Assembly (NCBI GenBank): GCA_011800805.1
Contig: MPNW01000068.1
Location: 65,487-129,486 of the forward strand
Reading direction: 5' to 3'
Origin: Hirudo medicinalis
Taxonomy: Eukaryota; Annelida; Clitellata; Hirudinida; Hirudinidae
DNA length: 64,000 nt
Translations under genes and position numbers: made by a program
Notes under the pieces: model-generated
Seen by the model: only the letters and a program-made list of their open reading frames with translations
Databases searched by the model: none
Told to the model about the DNA's origin: nothing
Shown: one piece after another, positions 1-12,658 of the stretch
Layout: each line of letters begins with the position of its first letter
Numbering within the stretch: the stretch's first letter is position 1

Positions 1-12
1 TTTATAATAATA

Positions 13-45
<33 letters not shown>

Positions 46-46
46 C

Positions 47-80
<34 letters not shown>

Positions 81-82
81 TA

Positions 83-126
<44 letters not shown>

Positions 127-153
127 GTTGTTGTTGTTGTTGTTGTTGTTATT
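1..153. repeat. TTA then TTG trinucleotide microsatellite
   Basis: An almost pure run of TTA triplets changes into TTG triplets at about 125-150. It fills the left edge of the window and has no coding character. Confidence 0.95.
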
Positions 154-276
154 ATTAACATAGTAACAACAGCATCAAAAACACAGAGGAAATTAATTCC
201 TAGAGCAGCCAATAAGAAATAATAATATTAACCCTTCGAATATCCCATGAATTGTTTTCAAGGTAAAGATACCCAC

Positions 277-987
277 TTGGTGACGTACCACAAGACGCCA
301 TCTTGCGTCAGTCTCATCATCTTGTTCTCAACGGTTATGGCGTGGAACTGGGCCTTTTTCTCATTCCTGAAGAAGGTGTCGGGCACCCAAACCCCGTTTG
401 GTCCGCTGTAGTGGTTGTCGAAGAGGCGAATGACGGACTTGTTGCCTGGAAAGGTTCCTGGATAAATGAGCCTCTCGTCTCTCCATGTCTGACGAACGTA
501 CATGTTCACGGAGTAGTCCTTCGAGATGGACAGAAAATAAAGTTATTTTTTGAGACGGATTTCTAAGATTTATTTTTGCGATGCCAAGACGTTAATGTGC
601 TTGTTTTAAAAGAACAGTTTGAAATTTGTTTGTTTAGACATTTAAACTCTTAATAGTAATAATCACATAATCAGAAGAATCCAGGAAAAATCTTGTAGGT
701 TGAAGTTCTAAAATATCTTCAATTCAAGTCACTCACCATGGTTTGTTCGCTGACCGAATAGAAGCTGTTCACGTAAACACCAAGCTTCACTTCGGTTGGC
801 CTGTCTGTATTTTATTATCGAGAGTTGAAATATTAAAAAAAAATAAATTGTGAGTGAATTGAAAAGAATTTTAAAAGAATTTTAATTAGAATCGTTAGGC
901 TGATTAGAAGTGAGCACCGATTGACCTATTCTAGGTGGCTCCTGCTTGATGTAATTCGTCATCATGGAACTTATGACTTCCGCCGAC
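277..987 (-). CDS. Cys-loop ligand-gated ion channel, three N-terminal exons (partial)
   Basis: Part of a pentameric neurotransmitter-gated channel subunit, most like the anion-channel group (GABA-A, glycine, glutamate-gated chloride). Exons lie at 926-987, 737-804 and 277-518, with GT/AG borders and matching phase. They encode the start of the extracellular ligand-binding domain: PTEVKLGVYVNSFYSVSEQT, then DYSVNMYVRQTWRDERL, then VWVPDTFFRNEKKAQFH, which is the family's loop region before the Cys loop. The Cys loop, four membrane helices and C-terminus must lie left of position 1. The exon with the signal peptide, expected right of 987, was not found. The donor after 277 is probably GTGGGT. 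Family is secure; whether it is GluCl, GABA or another ligand class cannot be told from these exons. Confidence 0.85.
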
Positions 988-1309
988 CTGAATATGAAAA
1001 AAAAACATTTCTAATTATTTTGCTTTCTTTGGAAGTCTTTTTTGAGATTGAAAAGTAAAGTCTCAATTGGATTCGTGAATTGGGAAGGAGAATCGATAAG
1101 CTAGCAGGCCGCTAAGCAGTTCGGTAGCATCAACTGCTCGCCTCGTCCGGGCTGAATGTCGTTGGCGATCTTTGCATCTTTTTCTCTTGCATCCATGGGA
1201 TATTTTAGTAAACATTTTTAAGACTCTATTAGCGCAATATCAGTTATGTGTGCAAGAGATAACGAAAAAATGCTGAGATCAAAATAGTAATAATAATAAT
1301 AATAACAAG

Positions 1310-1815
1310 TAATATTTAATATTCCTCCCTCGTCATCCTCCAAGCCATCCTTTTACGAAAACTCCATTTTAAATATTTACCAAATAAATGATTTTCTGAC
1401 TGCCATCTTCGTGTTCAAATATGCCAACAATCTATTGCCTCAACCATTTAAAACATTTTTTACACGTTCATCGGATATTCATTCTTATGGTTTGCGATTT
1501 TCGGACAAACATAGGCCTGAAACTTCTCGTACCACGCTCAAAAAAATTTCAATGAAATGCTCTGGCCTTCTCTCTGGCATATTTTCATCGATTCCCGACA
1601 CCATTACATCCTCTGAGTCCACATCCATATTCAAACATCCTTACAAATCACATATTTTAAATAAGTGAAATCATCTCGTGTGGATTTTCTGGCTTGCGTC
1701 TAATTTCTGTTGCTGAACTGCTACTTTAAATTTTTGCACTTCTAATTGATTGTTGTCTTTTTGTACAAAATATTGTAGTGGCGTAATGAATATTAAATAA
1801 ATTGTTCAATAAACA
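1310..1815 (+). mobile_element. LINE (non-LTR retrotransposon) 3' fragment, copy 1
   Basis: Decayed 3' end of a non-LTR retrotransposon, containing the C-terminus of its reverse-transcriptase ORF ([16 protein letters not shown] and following) and a 3' tail ending near TTGTTCAATAAA. It is a close relative of the element at 48.1-49.2 kb: the two align almost base for base from TTCCTCCCTCGTCATCCTCC onward, except that this copy lacks a segment of roughly 80 bases near the 3' end. It is 5'-truncated. No target-site duplication was identified. Confidence 0.8.
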
Positions 1816-1944
1816 GCAACAAAATAATAACGAGTAATAACACTTCCGACCAATCTACGTGTCAATCTGAAGACAAGAAGTACTTTTTTCTTATCTTATT
1901 TTCCTGAGTAGCTAAATGTGAAGGTTTTCTATATCTGAATCATA

Positions 1945-2235
1945 GAAGAGGGGTTCAAGAAACCAACGTCTAATCAATCGAAGTCCTGAGGAATCAATCA
2001 TCAGCCACTCAATCATCAGCCACTCAATCATCAGCCACTCAATCATCAGCCACTCAATCATCAGCCACTCANGAAGAGGGGTTCAAGAAACCAACGTCTA
2101 ATCAATCGAAGTCCTGAGGAATCAATCATCAGCCACTCAATCATCAGCCACTCAATCATCAGCCACTCAATCATCAGCCACTCAATCATCAGCCACTCAA
2201 TCACCAACCACTCAATCACCAAGCACTCAATCAAT
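1945..2235. repeat. 15-bp tandem repeat, duplicated around a single N
   Basis: The unit AATCATCAGCCACTC is repeated about five times, followed by diverged copies. A block of about 127 bases that starts GAAGAGGGGTTC occurs at 1945-2071 and again from 2073. The two are separated only by one N at 2072. The duplication is more likely an assembly join than biology. Confidence 0.9.
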
Positions 2236-2376
2236 CAGTTACTGATGATCCTTCAAGTCGTTAACAGTCGCTCTGCATACGAATGTAGCAGATCAGCTGA
2301 GGTTCTTTACAGATTTGAGAAGCCACTCAAAACTTACTATTGAAGTAAGTACTTCTGACCAAATGCAAAAGACGTC

Positions 2377-2442
2377 ATTTAGTAATTAGTTAATTAGTAA
2401 TTAGTTAACTAGTAATTAGTTAATTATTAATTAGTTAGCTGA
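2377..2442. repeat. AT-rich tandem repeat of about 15 bp
   Basis: Four imperfect copies of a unit like TAGTAATTAGTTAAT. Confidence 0.75.
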
Positions 2443-3228
2443 ATAATCCTTAATTCAATATCCATTCGTTTGAACGATTCGTAGGCGAATAAAAGTGATC
2501 AGTTTCAATATCTTGTTAATAGCAGAATATTAGAATGAATGAAAACTCCAACTCACGATAATGCCTGCTTCGGTGGTCTTTCAGTAGGCTTTGTGTGGGC
2601 GAGTGGTGTGGGTCTTCAGTGCAAAATAAAAATTACGAAATTAGACTCATTGAAATGGCTTGATTATTTGAAACTATTTATTTTGTTAAAAAATAATCCT
2701 CATCTGCCAATTAAGTGAAAGGAATAGTTAACTTCTCGTAAATACATTATGAGACTCCGTGCAACAAAATTGTAATTCTAATACTTCAACCGTTTATAAA
2801 ATTAACAAATAAAGTGCAAGAATTTGGCTTTGTGGACTTGCAACTGCTAATCAAATTTATTAAATGATCATGTTTGTCGTGCTGCAGTAGGTTCAGTCTT
2901 GATTTTTAATTAATATTTGTTTGCAACCAAAGTTTTGATATTGTAATAATGTTTAAAACACAATTTCTAGGTAACTCATTACTTTCTATTAGTTTACAAC
3001 CCATCAAAGACTCTTGTACAAGTAGCGGCTGGATTCGTAAAGTTTGGGAATAACCCAGAATACCAAAGAATACAACAAAATACAAGAGAATACAAGAGAA
3101 TACAACAGAATACAAGGGAATTCCTTTCGGCTGACCCTTGAGTTATTTTATTTAGTTTCTATTTTCATTAACGTTGTCGCTAATGTATTTTGATCGAATA
3201 AAATTAATCAAAATTAAAAAAAGTTAAA

Positions 3229-3592
3229 TATATTCATATTCATACTGGATATTCATATTCATATTCACATTCCACATTTTGGATCAAATTTTAAAATTTT
3301 AGGGGCACATTTATTCATTTATGAATCTCTTGTACATTCGTCCTTTGTTTGCAAAACTGATGATTGAGCACTAAAAGTAAATATTATTCCAAATAAATCC
3401 TGCCTTTAAATTGCTTCTCATACTTTGGCGTGGATGTGTCTCAGACATTGAATGAGATTCCATTCAAATGTGAAACAGTGGGATTCAAATAAAGGTTCGA
3501 ATGTGAAGAAATATGGAGATGTAATACTTATTCATATACAACATATTACATTCATATTCATATTCATATTCATATTCATATTCATATGCATT
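3229..3592. repeat. Two ATTCAT hexanucleotide tracts
   Basis: Short arrays of ATTCAT occur at about 3229-3270 and 3550-3592, separated by ordinary AT-rich DNA. Confidence 0.8.
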
Positions 3593-3795
3593 TAAATATC
3601 ATTTAATTTAACTTATAAAGAATTATCGACTTAATTAGTTAAATATTTAATTTTTTATTTAATTTATTATTTAAATATGACGCAATAAACAAATAAATTA
3701 CAATCTTTAATTTTTATGAATTAACAGGGAAAGTAGAATAAAATTATATTTGAATAACTTCAACATATATTGAATCGTTTTCATCTTTTATCGAA

Positions 3796-3923
3796 AGATT
3801 ATTATTATTATTATTGTTATTATTATTTTATTACTATTATTATTTTTATTATTAAATATTTTATTACCATTATCACTATCATAGTCATTTTCATTGTCAC
3901 TGTCGCTGTCATTATCGTCACCG

Positions 3924-4007
<84 letters not shown>

Positions 4008-4081
4008 TCGCTGTTGTTGCTGTTGTCGTTGTAGTTGTCGTCGTCGTTGTTGTTGTTGTTGTCGTTGTTGTTGTTGTTGTA
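3796..4081. repeat. Compound trinucleotide microsatellite (TTA/ATC/GTC/GTT)
   Basis: Long run of ATT, then ATC, GTC and GTT triplets. Apparent open frames on both strands here are homopolymer-like (poly-Ile/Val or poly-Met/Thr) and are not genes. Similar shorter ATG/ATC tracts occur at 6032-6120, 6465-6520 and 9270-9365. Confidence 0.95.
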
Positions 4082-5301
4082 ACGTGCTTATGAAGCTTAT
4101 AACAACAACTAAGATCTTTAAAACTCAAATTGCCGGCAGCTCTCTTAGGATTTCATTTTCTTTAAAATACATGTTTGATAATTAATTTGTTTGTTTACAA
4201 GTTATATTCTATAAATATTTTAAAATATTTTATTTGTGAATTCGTAAATTTTCTGGACTCCTTCAACAACAACATCCGATGATTCGCTTAAAAATGCTAC
4301 GCCAACTGATTGATGACGTCTTGGGAAATCAAGGTGCTTCCAGTACCGAAGTACCGCGTGGTTGGCGGAAAGATGGTAATGATATCGTTGTTCAACTTTG
4401 ACTTTTGAGTTTTCAACTTTTCAAGCGAGTTCAATCAACCGATGAATCAACGAGTTAATATTATTATTCATTGTTAATATTATTATCACCATCATCAACA
4501 TGTTAATTCAGTTCTTATTTTATGGTTTTGATTTGAAAACCAGCTTGAAATCGGTCTGGATTGTTAGTTTAAATTGCATTTCTAATAATCTAATAATCTA
4601 ATAATCTAATAATATTTCGTGCGTGCAGAAACAAATATGTTGTCAAGGACTACAACAACACACCACAGATGTCGCACGATGTGTTTATTTGCACGTCGAG
4701 GTCTCAAAATGGAAACACGACAGAATGAATGAATGAATGAATGAATCGGAACGTGGAACGAATGACGTCAGCAGTTCCATGTTATTGTTTTCATACTGTT
4801 GTCATGACAACCTTTCGGACGATAATGAAAAATGTTGCTCGCGAGGATGAAATGATGGAAACTAACGCTGTTTTCTTTTTGTGGACGTTTCTTCCTTCCA
4901 GGTTTTCCACGAGGACGAAGACGACGATGAGGACGTGCAGGACCTCCATTCCTGCTGAGTATTGACTGCTCGTTTCAATCTCAAAGCTCATTTCAGGACT
5001 TCTAATAACTAATAACTAGAAATAAATTAGAAAGTAATCGTTGACGTTTCAAAACAAACATTCATGTTGGGAATTACCAGCGGTATGTGTACAGATTGTG
5101 TTGCAGCGATGCAGTGAAATATAAAATTGTTCCGCTCAATTAAGGAGTCCAGAAAGTTCCTTGGACGTTCAACTCATCTGCTTTGATAGATTTTTTGATT
5201 TTTTAAACGTCTCCAAAGAAGCCTCTAAATTAGTTGGAGAAGTGAAGGGCAAAAGCCAACCCACCGGCAACGACTTTTGTCAGTTCTACGTAGATTTCCA
5301 G

Positions 5302-5363
5302 ATAGGGTTAGGATTAGGGTTAGAAGTAGGATAGGATTAGATATAGAGGTAGGGTTAGGGATT
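5302..5363 (+). repeat. Degenerate telomere-like TTAGGG tract
   Basis: About 60 bases of imperfect TTAGGG/TTAGGA/TAGGGT motifs, ending in two intact TTAGGG copies near 5350-5362. TTAGGG is the usual metazoan telomere unit (arthropods mostly use TTAGG), so this reads as an old interstitial telomeric or telomerase-repair tract. Confidence 0.7.
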
Positions 5364-6036
5364 ACGTACCAAATGTCGCTGCCTGTGAGTTGGATTTTGC
5401 CCGTCATTTGGCCAGCAATCATTGAAAGCCAGCATTCAACAACTGTTACAAGTCGAACAAGACGACCTTAGCTGTTAACCTCAAGTTGAGATTCGAAACT
5501 TGCGTTAGATGCTGAATTTTTTTTAATGAATTTTAGTTGTTTGTGTGAGTAAATTATCAAATATTAATTATTAAATATTAATTAAGACTTCTGATGTGTC
5601 ATAACACACGAGCACCATGGCGATCTCAATTAGTCAATCCAAGCACACGAGCAAAGTGGATCTAAAAACACATCGGCTTGGGTTAACATAAGCGTTGGTT
5701 GAACAGGTTGAACAGGTTGAACAAATAAGTTTTAAGATTGCTCTTCAAATGGAATTGAAAATCATCATCAACATCGTCAATGCGTGAATTTGGTGTAAGT
5801 TTTCGATGTCATTCAAATTTGAAAATATTTGTACTTTTATTTTTGGAAGACATTTGCGATGACACGGTGACTGATGACGCACCGAACACGTGTTCATTTC
5901 AGAATTTCATTGTGAACATTTAAATTCCTAGATTCCGAATAATTATTAATTACATAATTCATAAAATAAGACTTCACATTAGAAATTTAAATGTCAGTAA
6001 AATAGATTTAGTTACTAATTCATTAATATATAATGG

Positions 6037-6068
<32 letters not shown>

Positions 6069-6282
6069 GTATTGTGGTGGTGACGATGATGACGACGATG
6101 GCGATGATGGTGATGATTGTTCAACTGCACAACAGCATTTTAATTGCTATTACACGCATCCATTTGAAAGATTCACAACTCTTTTCTATGTTTAGAACGC
6201 ATTTAAAGTCAACCAACCTAACACATTCAATTTTTGTGGTTATCTTGGGTCCTTGTTATTCGGAACTTGATTGGTCGAGCAG

Positions 6283-8255
6283 GATGCAGGAAAATGGAAG
6301 CCGACCTCTGATAGGTCAGCTGGAGCAACTCGCCAAGTCATCAAAGGAAGTTGGCGCTTCTTTGGTTGCCCTGTAAGTTCAAAGGTCACACACGAAAAGG
6401 GTAACAGCTAAATTCTTGGCTTGGTATAGTAATCCATTAAAGTATTTTTCACAAAATCTTTTGAGTGACGATGACGATGATGATTATGACCTTGATGACG
6501 ATGACGGTGATGACGTAATATCGGGCATCGATGTTCATCTCCATAAACTGAATAATTCATGTCTCAACTTTTCGCATCTTCGACTTCCCCATCACAGAAG
6601 GAACATCATCGTGACATGGAAATGAAATCACGTGACCAGTGGGAGGAGCCAATCGTGTCGACAACAACGTTGATGATAGAAAGCTCAAGTATTCAAGGCA
6701 AGTGAGGAAGCAAATGTGATCTTGATTTTGAGTTTAACCTGTGACATCGCATTCATGTTATTTCAAATATGTTAATTTTAGCCATGAAAACTTTCAAATG
6801 TTCCATCGCATTGATATTGATTAAATTTCTTTAAAAGATATTTTCGGCTTAAAGTTGAAAATTCTCTACGAAACGCTGACCGTGAAACGATGGGACATTG
6901 AAGCATCAACACGGCGATACGAACAGTCACTCACGTGGGCGTCACTAATGTTTTACATCCACCATCCGCTCTGCGTGGAAACTCCCACCAACGTCCATCC
7001 ATTCTTCTTCCAGTCTTCTTTCCCCTCGTCAATATTAATGAAAGGACTTTTTCCCATCGTTCATAGACGATTCCACTCCGAGCGGGAGATGGTCGACCTT
7101 GGATCCACCTCGGTTCATCCATCGCGGCCTTATCACTTGCCAGTCAAAATTTATATCAATTTCGGATCCTCGAGAGTTTACGGCAGAAAATACGTTATCC
7201 ACATTTTCTGCTGATTGGACGTTTTAAACAATTTCTTCTTTCGAGCGAAACTTTGCCGAGCCGTCGAATGATTATTCAGCGGATGTGACGTCACACCAGC
7301 CCAACTTCTGCATCATTTGCTTTTTATTTCCGCCGTCTGCAATTTTCCGCCTCATCAGAAAGTGGGACAACAATCACATTTCACGAGGACAACAATCACA
7401 TTCCACGATGACGTTGAATTTTGTTACAGAAAAAAGGAGAAACAGAAAGTGAGAACAAAAATTCGGAAACTTTCGAAAGTGGATGTCACGAGAACAATTA
7501 ATACAATCAGCACAACCAATTAGCTTAAATTAACATAAATTAACATGACCAATTATTACAAATCAACGTAAACAATTGATACAAATCAAAATAAATTAAC
7601 ACGACCAATTAACATAAATTAGCATATCCAAATAACATAATTTAACGTACAAATTAACATAAATTAACATAACCAATTAACATGAGCTCGAACTCGTACT
7701 CGACTTCCGCATTTACCGAACTCAGGGCGGGAGCTCAGCAGACCTGTTTTCCTGCTCTTTGAACGAACGATGCACTCTCCCCATTTGTCTTGTCACCCAT
7801 TTCTCATCCTTTAATAACCATGGTTCTGATAATGACCAAGGTGATGACGACGCCACGATGACGATGATAGGCATGGTTTGTGGTCGTTGTGGCTCCGTTG
7901 TCATTCGTCCGAGTCCAAACTCGATGATTCCAAAACAGAATCCTTCGTACCAATTCCGTGAACATCACGTGAAGCTGGAAGCTGCCTTGTCCATCCGCTA
8001 GTACGCTTCTACAGCTTTTCATCTAGCCACTCATCTATCCATCCATCTATCCGTTCACCCGTCCATCTGTCCATCCATCCGTCTGTCCATCCATCCATCC
8101 ACGTGTTCGAACGATGCCATCAAACACTAAAGCAGTCTCAACCAATTAAATTCATTCCTTCCAGGCACGTGAACACGCTTGTGACGTCATTGAGGCCCTT
8201 GGAAGGGACTGGACGTACGCAGCTACAAGCAGCAGCAGCTGCGATATTTATGGAA
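6283..8255 (+). CDS. Two orphan exons of an unidentified helical protein
   Basis: Exon 6283-6372 is preceded by AG and followed by GTAAGT. Exon 8165-8255 follows a strong pyrimidine tract (TTCCTTCCAG) and is followed by GTAAGT. Joined, the frame stays open across the junction (leftover CT plus G gives Leu). It encodes a predicted alpha-helical stretch: [18 protein letters not shown], then [20 protein letters not shown] and an alanine run. The pattern recalls helical-bundle scaffold proteins, but I do not recognise the family and give no name. Further exons were not found. The in-phase fit has a one-in-three chance of being accidental. Confidence 0.4.
7505..7690. repeat. Degenerate AATTAACATAA tandem repeat
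   Basis: Many imperfect copies of AATTAACATAAATTAACAT and ACCAATTAACAT, in an AT-rich spacer. Confidence 0.75.
8028..8106. repeat. CCAT/CCGT tetranucleotide repeat
   Basis: Runs of CATC, CCGT and CTGT units about 60 bases upstream of the exon starting at 8165. Confidence 0.85.
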
Positions 8256-11200
8256 GTAAGTGGAGCGAGCTGCCGTTGATTGATCCGAAGCTGTCGGTGA
8301 CAGTCGGTTGTGCGCAGCTGCACATTTCTCTGACCACACCCTCCCCTTTCGTCATCTCACTTGTCTTCCGAAGTTCGCTTGTTATTATTATTATTAGTGT
8401 TATTATTATTAATATTATTATTATTAAGTAAAATAGTTCTTGGGAATAATGACGTCAATATGTGTTGTTGTTTGTTTACTGAAATGTTGTTGTTGTTGTT
8501 GTTGTTAACAGATTTCATCGAATGTCTTTTAATTGGCTCTTAATTCGTTACTAAAAATAATTTCTTCGAAAGAAACGAAAAGGTTTTAATTCGAAAATAT
8601 ATCTTAATTACTTTAAATTGTTTGAAGTATTTGTGGAATTTCACATGAAACCTCTTCTAAGGTTTAATTCATTGAAATTCATTTCAAATGTTGAAAATCA
8701 GTTTATATGAATCCGTAATCCGTTATGATTACTAATTTATTATTATTTAATATTATCGTAAGATAACGATTATTCGTGATGATAGTAATGATTAGGGATG
8801 ACGTCGCAATGAAAAGTATACGGATCAAGTAAAAATACTTTTCAACCGATAAAATATAAATTTTCAAAATAATCGAGAAAAATAATTGCATTTCCAGAAA
8901 TCATCGATTGAATCATTTGATTTAATAAATTACTTTAAAATAACTTTTAAACAAAATCACTTGAAAAATTGACGAAGTACCTCGTGAGCACCCAAGAACT
9001 CGAAGCACGATTTTCAAACCGATGTCATGAGAATAATTCCTGATAAACTCTTGTTACACCATAAGGCGGTTTGTCACACGAAATCTTAAAATGGAAGCAG
9101 AAGTGCTTTTTTATTCCTAAGAAAATGAAACTAATTTCTTTCAACTCCCGAACGAAGATGTCGATGAAAAGTACGATTGAAGAGAGGAGCAAATGTGGAC
9201 AAACAAAATGAAGGCGAAAATCATTTCCTAGCCCTTGAGGTCCACAAGCGCTTCGTATATGTGACATGCGCACACCCATCATCACACTCATCATCATTAT
9301 CATCGTCGTCGTCATCACCATCATCATCATCATCATTATCGTCCTCATCACCATCATCAACCTCCAGAATCAATCGTCATCCTCAACCTACGTTATGAAA
9401 TCATTAAAGTTTTCAGCCAGAAGTGTTGGAATAAAAATAATAACATGTTAATTTCAACTCATAGAAATCACGGATGAATTCAAATCAATCCTTCAATTCA
9501 AAAATTCAATCCTTAAATTGATTTGATCGACGGAGGTTCGGAAACCAATTATCTTAAATTCTTCGAAAAGTCGCTTCAATTGGATGTTCAATGATGATTG
9601 GATGTTTCTTTCGAAAGATGGAACGGTAAGCGGTTTCAATATTGATGCATTCAAATTTTATTAAGTTACATTTATTTATATATTTTATATATCTATTAAA
9701 TTATATTCTACTATAAATTTATAATAATTATAAATAAAATTGTAATAATTTTCAACGAGGACGAATGTCGCATGAATGAAACGAGGAATGAATGAAATTT
9801 TGATAATTATTTGAAATATGGCAGGCCACAGTGAGTGATTGAAATACACCTTTGAGGTCGATTGCTCGCTTTTACAAACTCCTTCAGAAGTTTGGATGTT
9901 TTAAAATAGCAAGAACGATTGGGATAATACAGCAAGTAATGTTATCAGTCATTATTAGCACAATCATCACCATCATCACCATTGGAAGCTTCTATCAAAT
10001 AAACAAATACTGAAGCCTGGAACATAAACTACATAAAAGACGAGGGGCTGTCTTAAGGAAGTCATTATGAAGTTATTATTACATATTTATTATTACTTAT
10101 TTATTATTACTTATTTAGTAATTTTTTAGTCTCAGCTAAAATAGCTTCACGTAAAAAAACGCAGGTGTTCCCATGCAACGAAAATTGTCTGAATCTCTGA
10201 AACATGGTAGCGACTTCAAAATGTAGAGTCTTTTCATAACATTTTGAGGTCCCCATAACTGGGTTTGAAATTGAAGCAATCTTCACATTTACTTTGATTT
10301 TCTTTGAATTTCTCAGTTTTATTTCATTAAAGATATGTTTCCCAATTACGACCAAACGATTCCATGAAACCCAACAAAATCGTTGCAATAATTAGGCTTT
10401 TCAAGAGGTTATTCACGATAAAACCGTTACTCATAGTGTTGAAACAAGGAAAATACACATTGAGAAAGTCAACGACGCAGAAATGAATGCATGAATCGCA
10501 TTCCAAGATGCTCTCAGGCGTTCGTTCCCTCAATTTCATCACGCAAAATTTTCTCCTCCGCGAATGGTTCTTCGGCATTCAGCAGGAAGCGGAGTGTTGC
10601 TGAAATAATTGAATTAACGTCAGCACGTAATCCAATCAACTCCAGCGAGTGTTTTAACGGCAACAATTCCAGGCATCATTTGCACGATAAACGACACTTC
10701 TTTGCCGCTCCTAAGATCTTCATAAACATACTCTTGCCCAAGACCTCTTTCGATACACCAGCGATTGGTCGGCTACTCGTCATTTTACCATTTCCACAGG
10801 GAATGAAAGTTTCTTGACGACCACGATTTGTTAAGTCGTTAAGTCGAGGACTGCAGAAACTCTCGTAAGGAGACTAACTCAAACAACTTTATCAAAGGAA
10901 ACTAATCTTTCTACAATAGTTAGCAAAATAAACTACATAAATTTAATAATTTATTATTTATTAGGTGTTGTAAGCATTAGAACAAGTCGAGGAGTATCTA
11001 ACAATGGCCGCACAGGATATGCTAGCTCCCCCCCTAGCTAGAGAGTTTCTATAAAAGATTATCTGGCACTGGCATTGGGTGAGCTTCTAACTGCTTTTCA
11101 CTGTAACTGCATAATCAGCAAACACCCGGTATTTAGATTTTGTCCCTGCACCATTCCTTCGAACTGGAATTCCTTCGAATTCCCCAACATAGAATTTGGT

Positions 11201-12658
11201 TGGAATCCAGAATCTTTTATAAATTCCCTCCTTTAAGGCCTGATTGAGGTTGTAGGATCGCACATCCATCATAATCACGTGCTGATCCTAACCCTATCAG
11301 CGATGGCTTACCAAGCGCGCATCCTTTGCTTGTGGACATTCTCCTTTGTCCTGACTGGCTATTTGAGATACGTCTGGGCATTCTTCTCTTTTCGTCTCAC
11401 ACGTCGTAGCTATGTCGCTAGGCTGCTACTCCAGCAGTTATGTTGTCAGTCGGAGCATTGTTGCTGTTGTAAATTCGCTTTGTGGCGTACTCGTCTTCAT
11501 CATCATTGCCGATGTCGCTACAAGGTCCTCCATTGCGTTTCAGGATTTCTTGAATACTGGCACTGCATTAGTTTCTAGCTCACAATCTTTCATGCAACCT
11601 AGATTTGAAAGAAACAATTCCTCAAATTTCTTACAGAGATCTTGGCATTTTGAATGTCTCTGATCATTCTGAATGGTATGTATTCTCTGTGCTTCCTGTA
11701 GTTTCTGATTTAAATCCAATTTTAGCTGTTAAATGGCTATTCTTTCCAGCAGATTTAAATGTTTTGGAGCCCAATTCTGATCAGCACCAACTTGAAATGT
11801 TATCTCGTGTACCAATCGAATTCAAATTCTATTTAGTTTTAAAAATTCTATTACCTATTCTATTAAGGTTAACGTCCGCTTATGTATGGATTTTGAATGC
11901 ACGAGTAACATTTTGTCGATAAGCCTCGAAAGGCTTTTGCCCCCTCGAAGCATAACGTCCGAAACATTTTGGAGAGTTCTTTCCGATTCGTATTACCCTA
12001 AGTATGAAGCAGATGGAAGTCACGGAAAGCTGTGCCACCCACATTGTTCGCGTGAGTGAAGGCTATGTACACGACCTTCACTTGAGTCAGCATCAATTCA
12101 TTTACTATAAACTCGAATGGTTCCTTCGTTATTTGACCAATCAAAAAGTCCAATTATTACTCAACCAGTAAGATGACCCATCAAGCAAAACGCCTCCTTA
12201 ATGATTTAACTCAACTTTTTGCGTAACCTCTGCGTGATACCAAACTTGTTTTATTAAGACCGAAGTATTTTGTTATGACAGATATTTAACCAACATTCTA
12301 AGATCACAGCAAAAAATTAATAACATTAATAGTAAATTCTAATACTACTAATAATAATAATAATAATAGTAGTTCGTAATAAAATCACCAAATCCCTCAA
12401 ACTGCAATATTTCGACAATCAAATCTCATTTACCGAGTTAGCCCTGTAGTAATAAATAAGTCAGAAATAATAAATAGGTCTTGCCAGGCAGCTAGTACCG
12501 AGCAGATGCGTACAAAATTTGAAAAACACGATCACATGAGACTCCAGTGAACACCAAGAATTATGCACGAGACATCCGTCCGTCCTTGCGAAGACGAGCT
12601 TCTGAGATCGGAAACGGTTCCAACTCGAACGATCGTAATCAGAAACTATCGTGGCGCC
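8256..12658. other. Gene-poor interval
   Basis: Mostly AT-rich DNA with scattered stops in all frames. A triplet tract lies at 9270-9365. The block at about 10950-12000 is less AT-rich and has short minus- and plus-strand open frames (for example the minus frame at 11087-11278 containing KFYVGEFEGIPVRRNG), which might be a decayed element or a lost exon. I could not identify it. Confidence 0.5.
10539..10772 (-). CDS. Possible two terminal exons, unrecognised
   Basis: A minus-strand frame at 10627-10772 (IERGLGQEYVYEDLRSGKEV, then VQMMPGIVAVKTLAGVDW) ends at a GTGCTG donor. A short exon 10539-10599 follows an ATTTCAG acceptor and ends in a TGA. The two join in frame. There is no family match, no start codon and no upstream partner. 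It may be the 3' end of a gene or a pseudogene remnant. Confidence 0.25.

Larger units (their letters stand above)
1816..6282. other. Gene-poor stretch rich in simple repeats
   Basis: No gene can be supported apart from two weak orphan exon candidates with splice-like borders at about 4336-4373 and 4905-4958. The second would encode an acidic tail, FHEDEDDDEDVQDLHSC, before a stop, after a good pyrimidine tract. The rest is AT-rich sequence and the repeats listed separately. Confidence 0.5.

Noticed and set aside
1945..2235. CRISPR-like appearance of a regular 15-bp repeat
   Set aside because: Units are contiguous with no spacers, and the DNA is clearly eukaryotic.
3770..4128. Long open frames on both strands (107 and 101 codons)
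   Set aside because: They are translations of a trinucleotide microsatellite and consist of Ile/Val or Thr/Met runs.
12000..12070. Minus-strand YIAFTHAN peptide resembling the USP His box YIAFTKHP
   Set aside because: The similarity is limited to a few residues, there is no flanking USP sequence, and the gene's real His-box exon is at 12894-13037.
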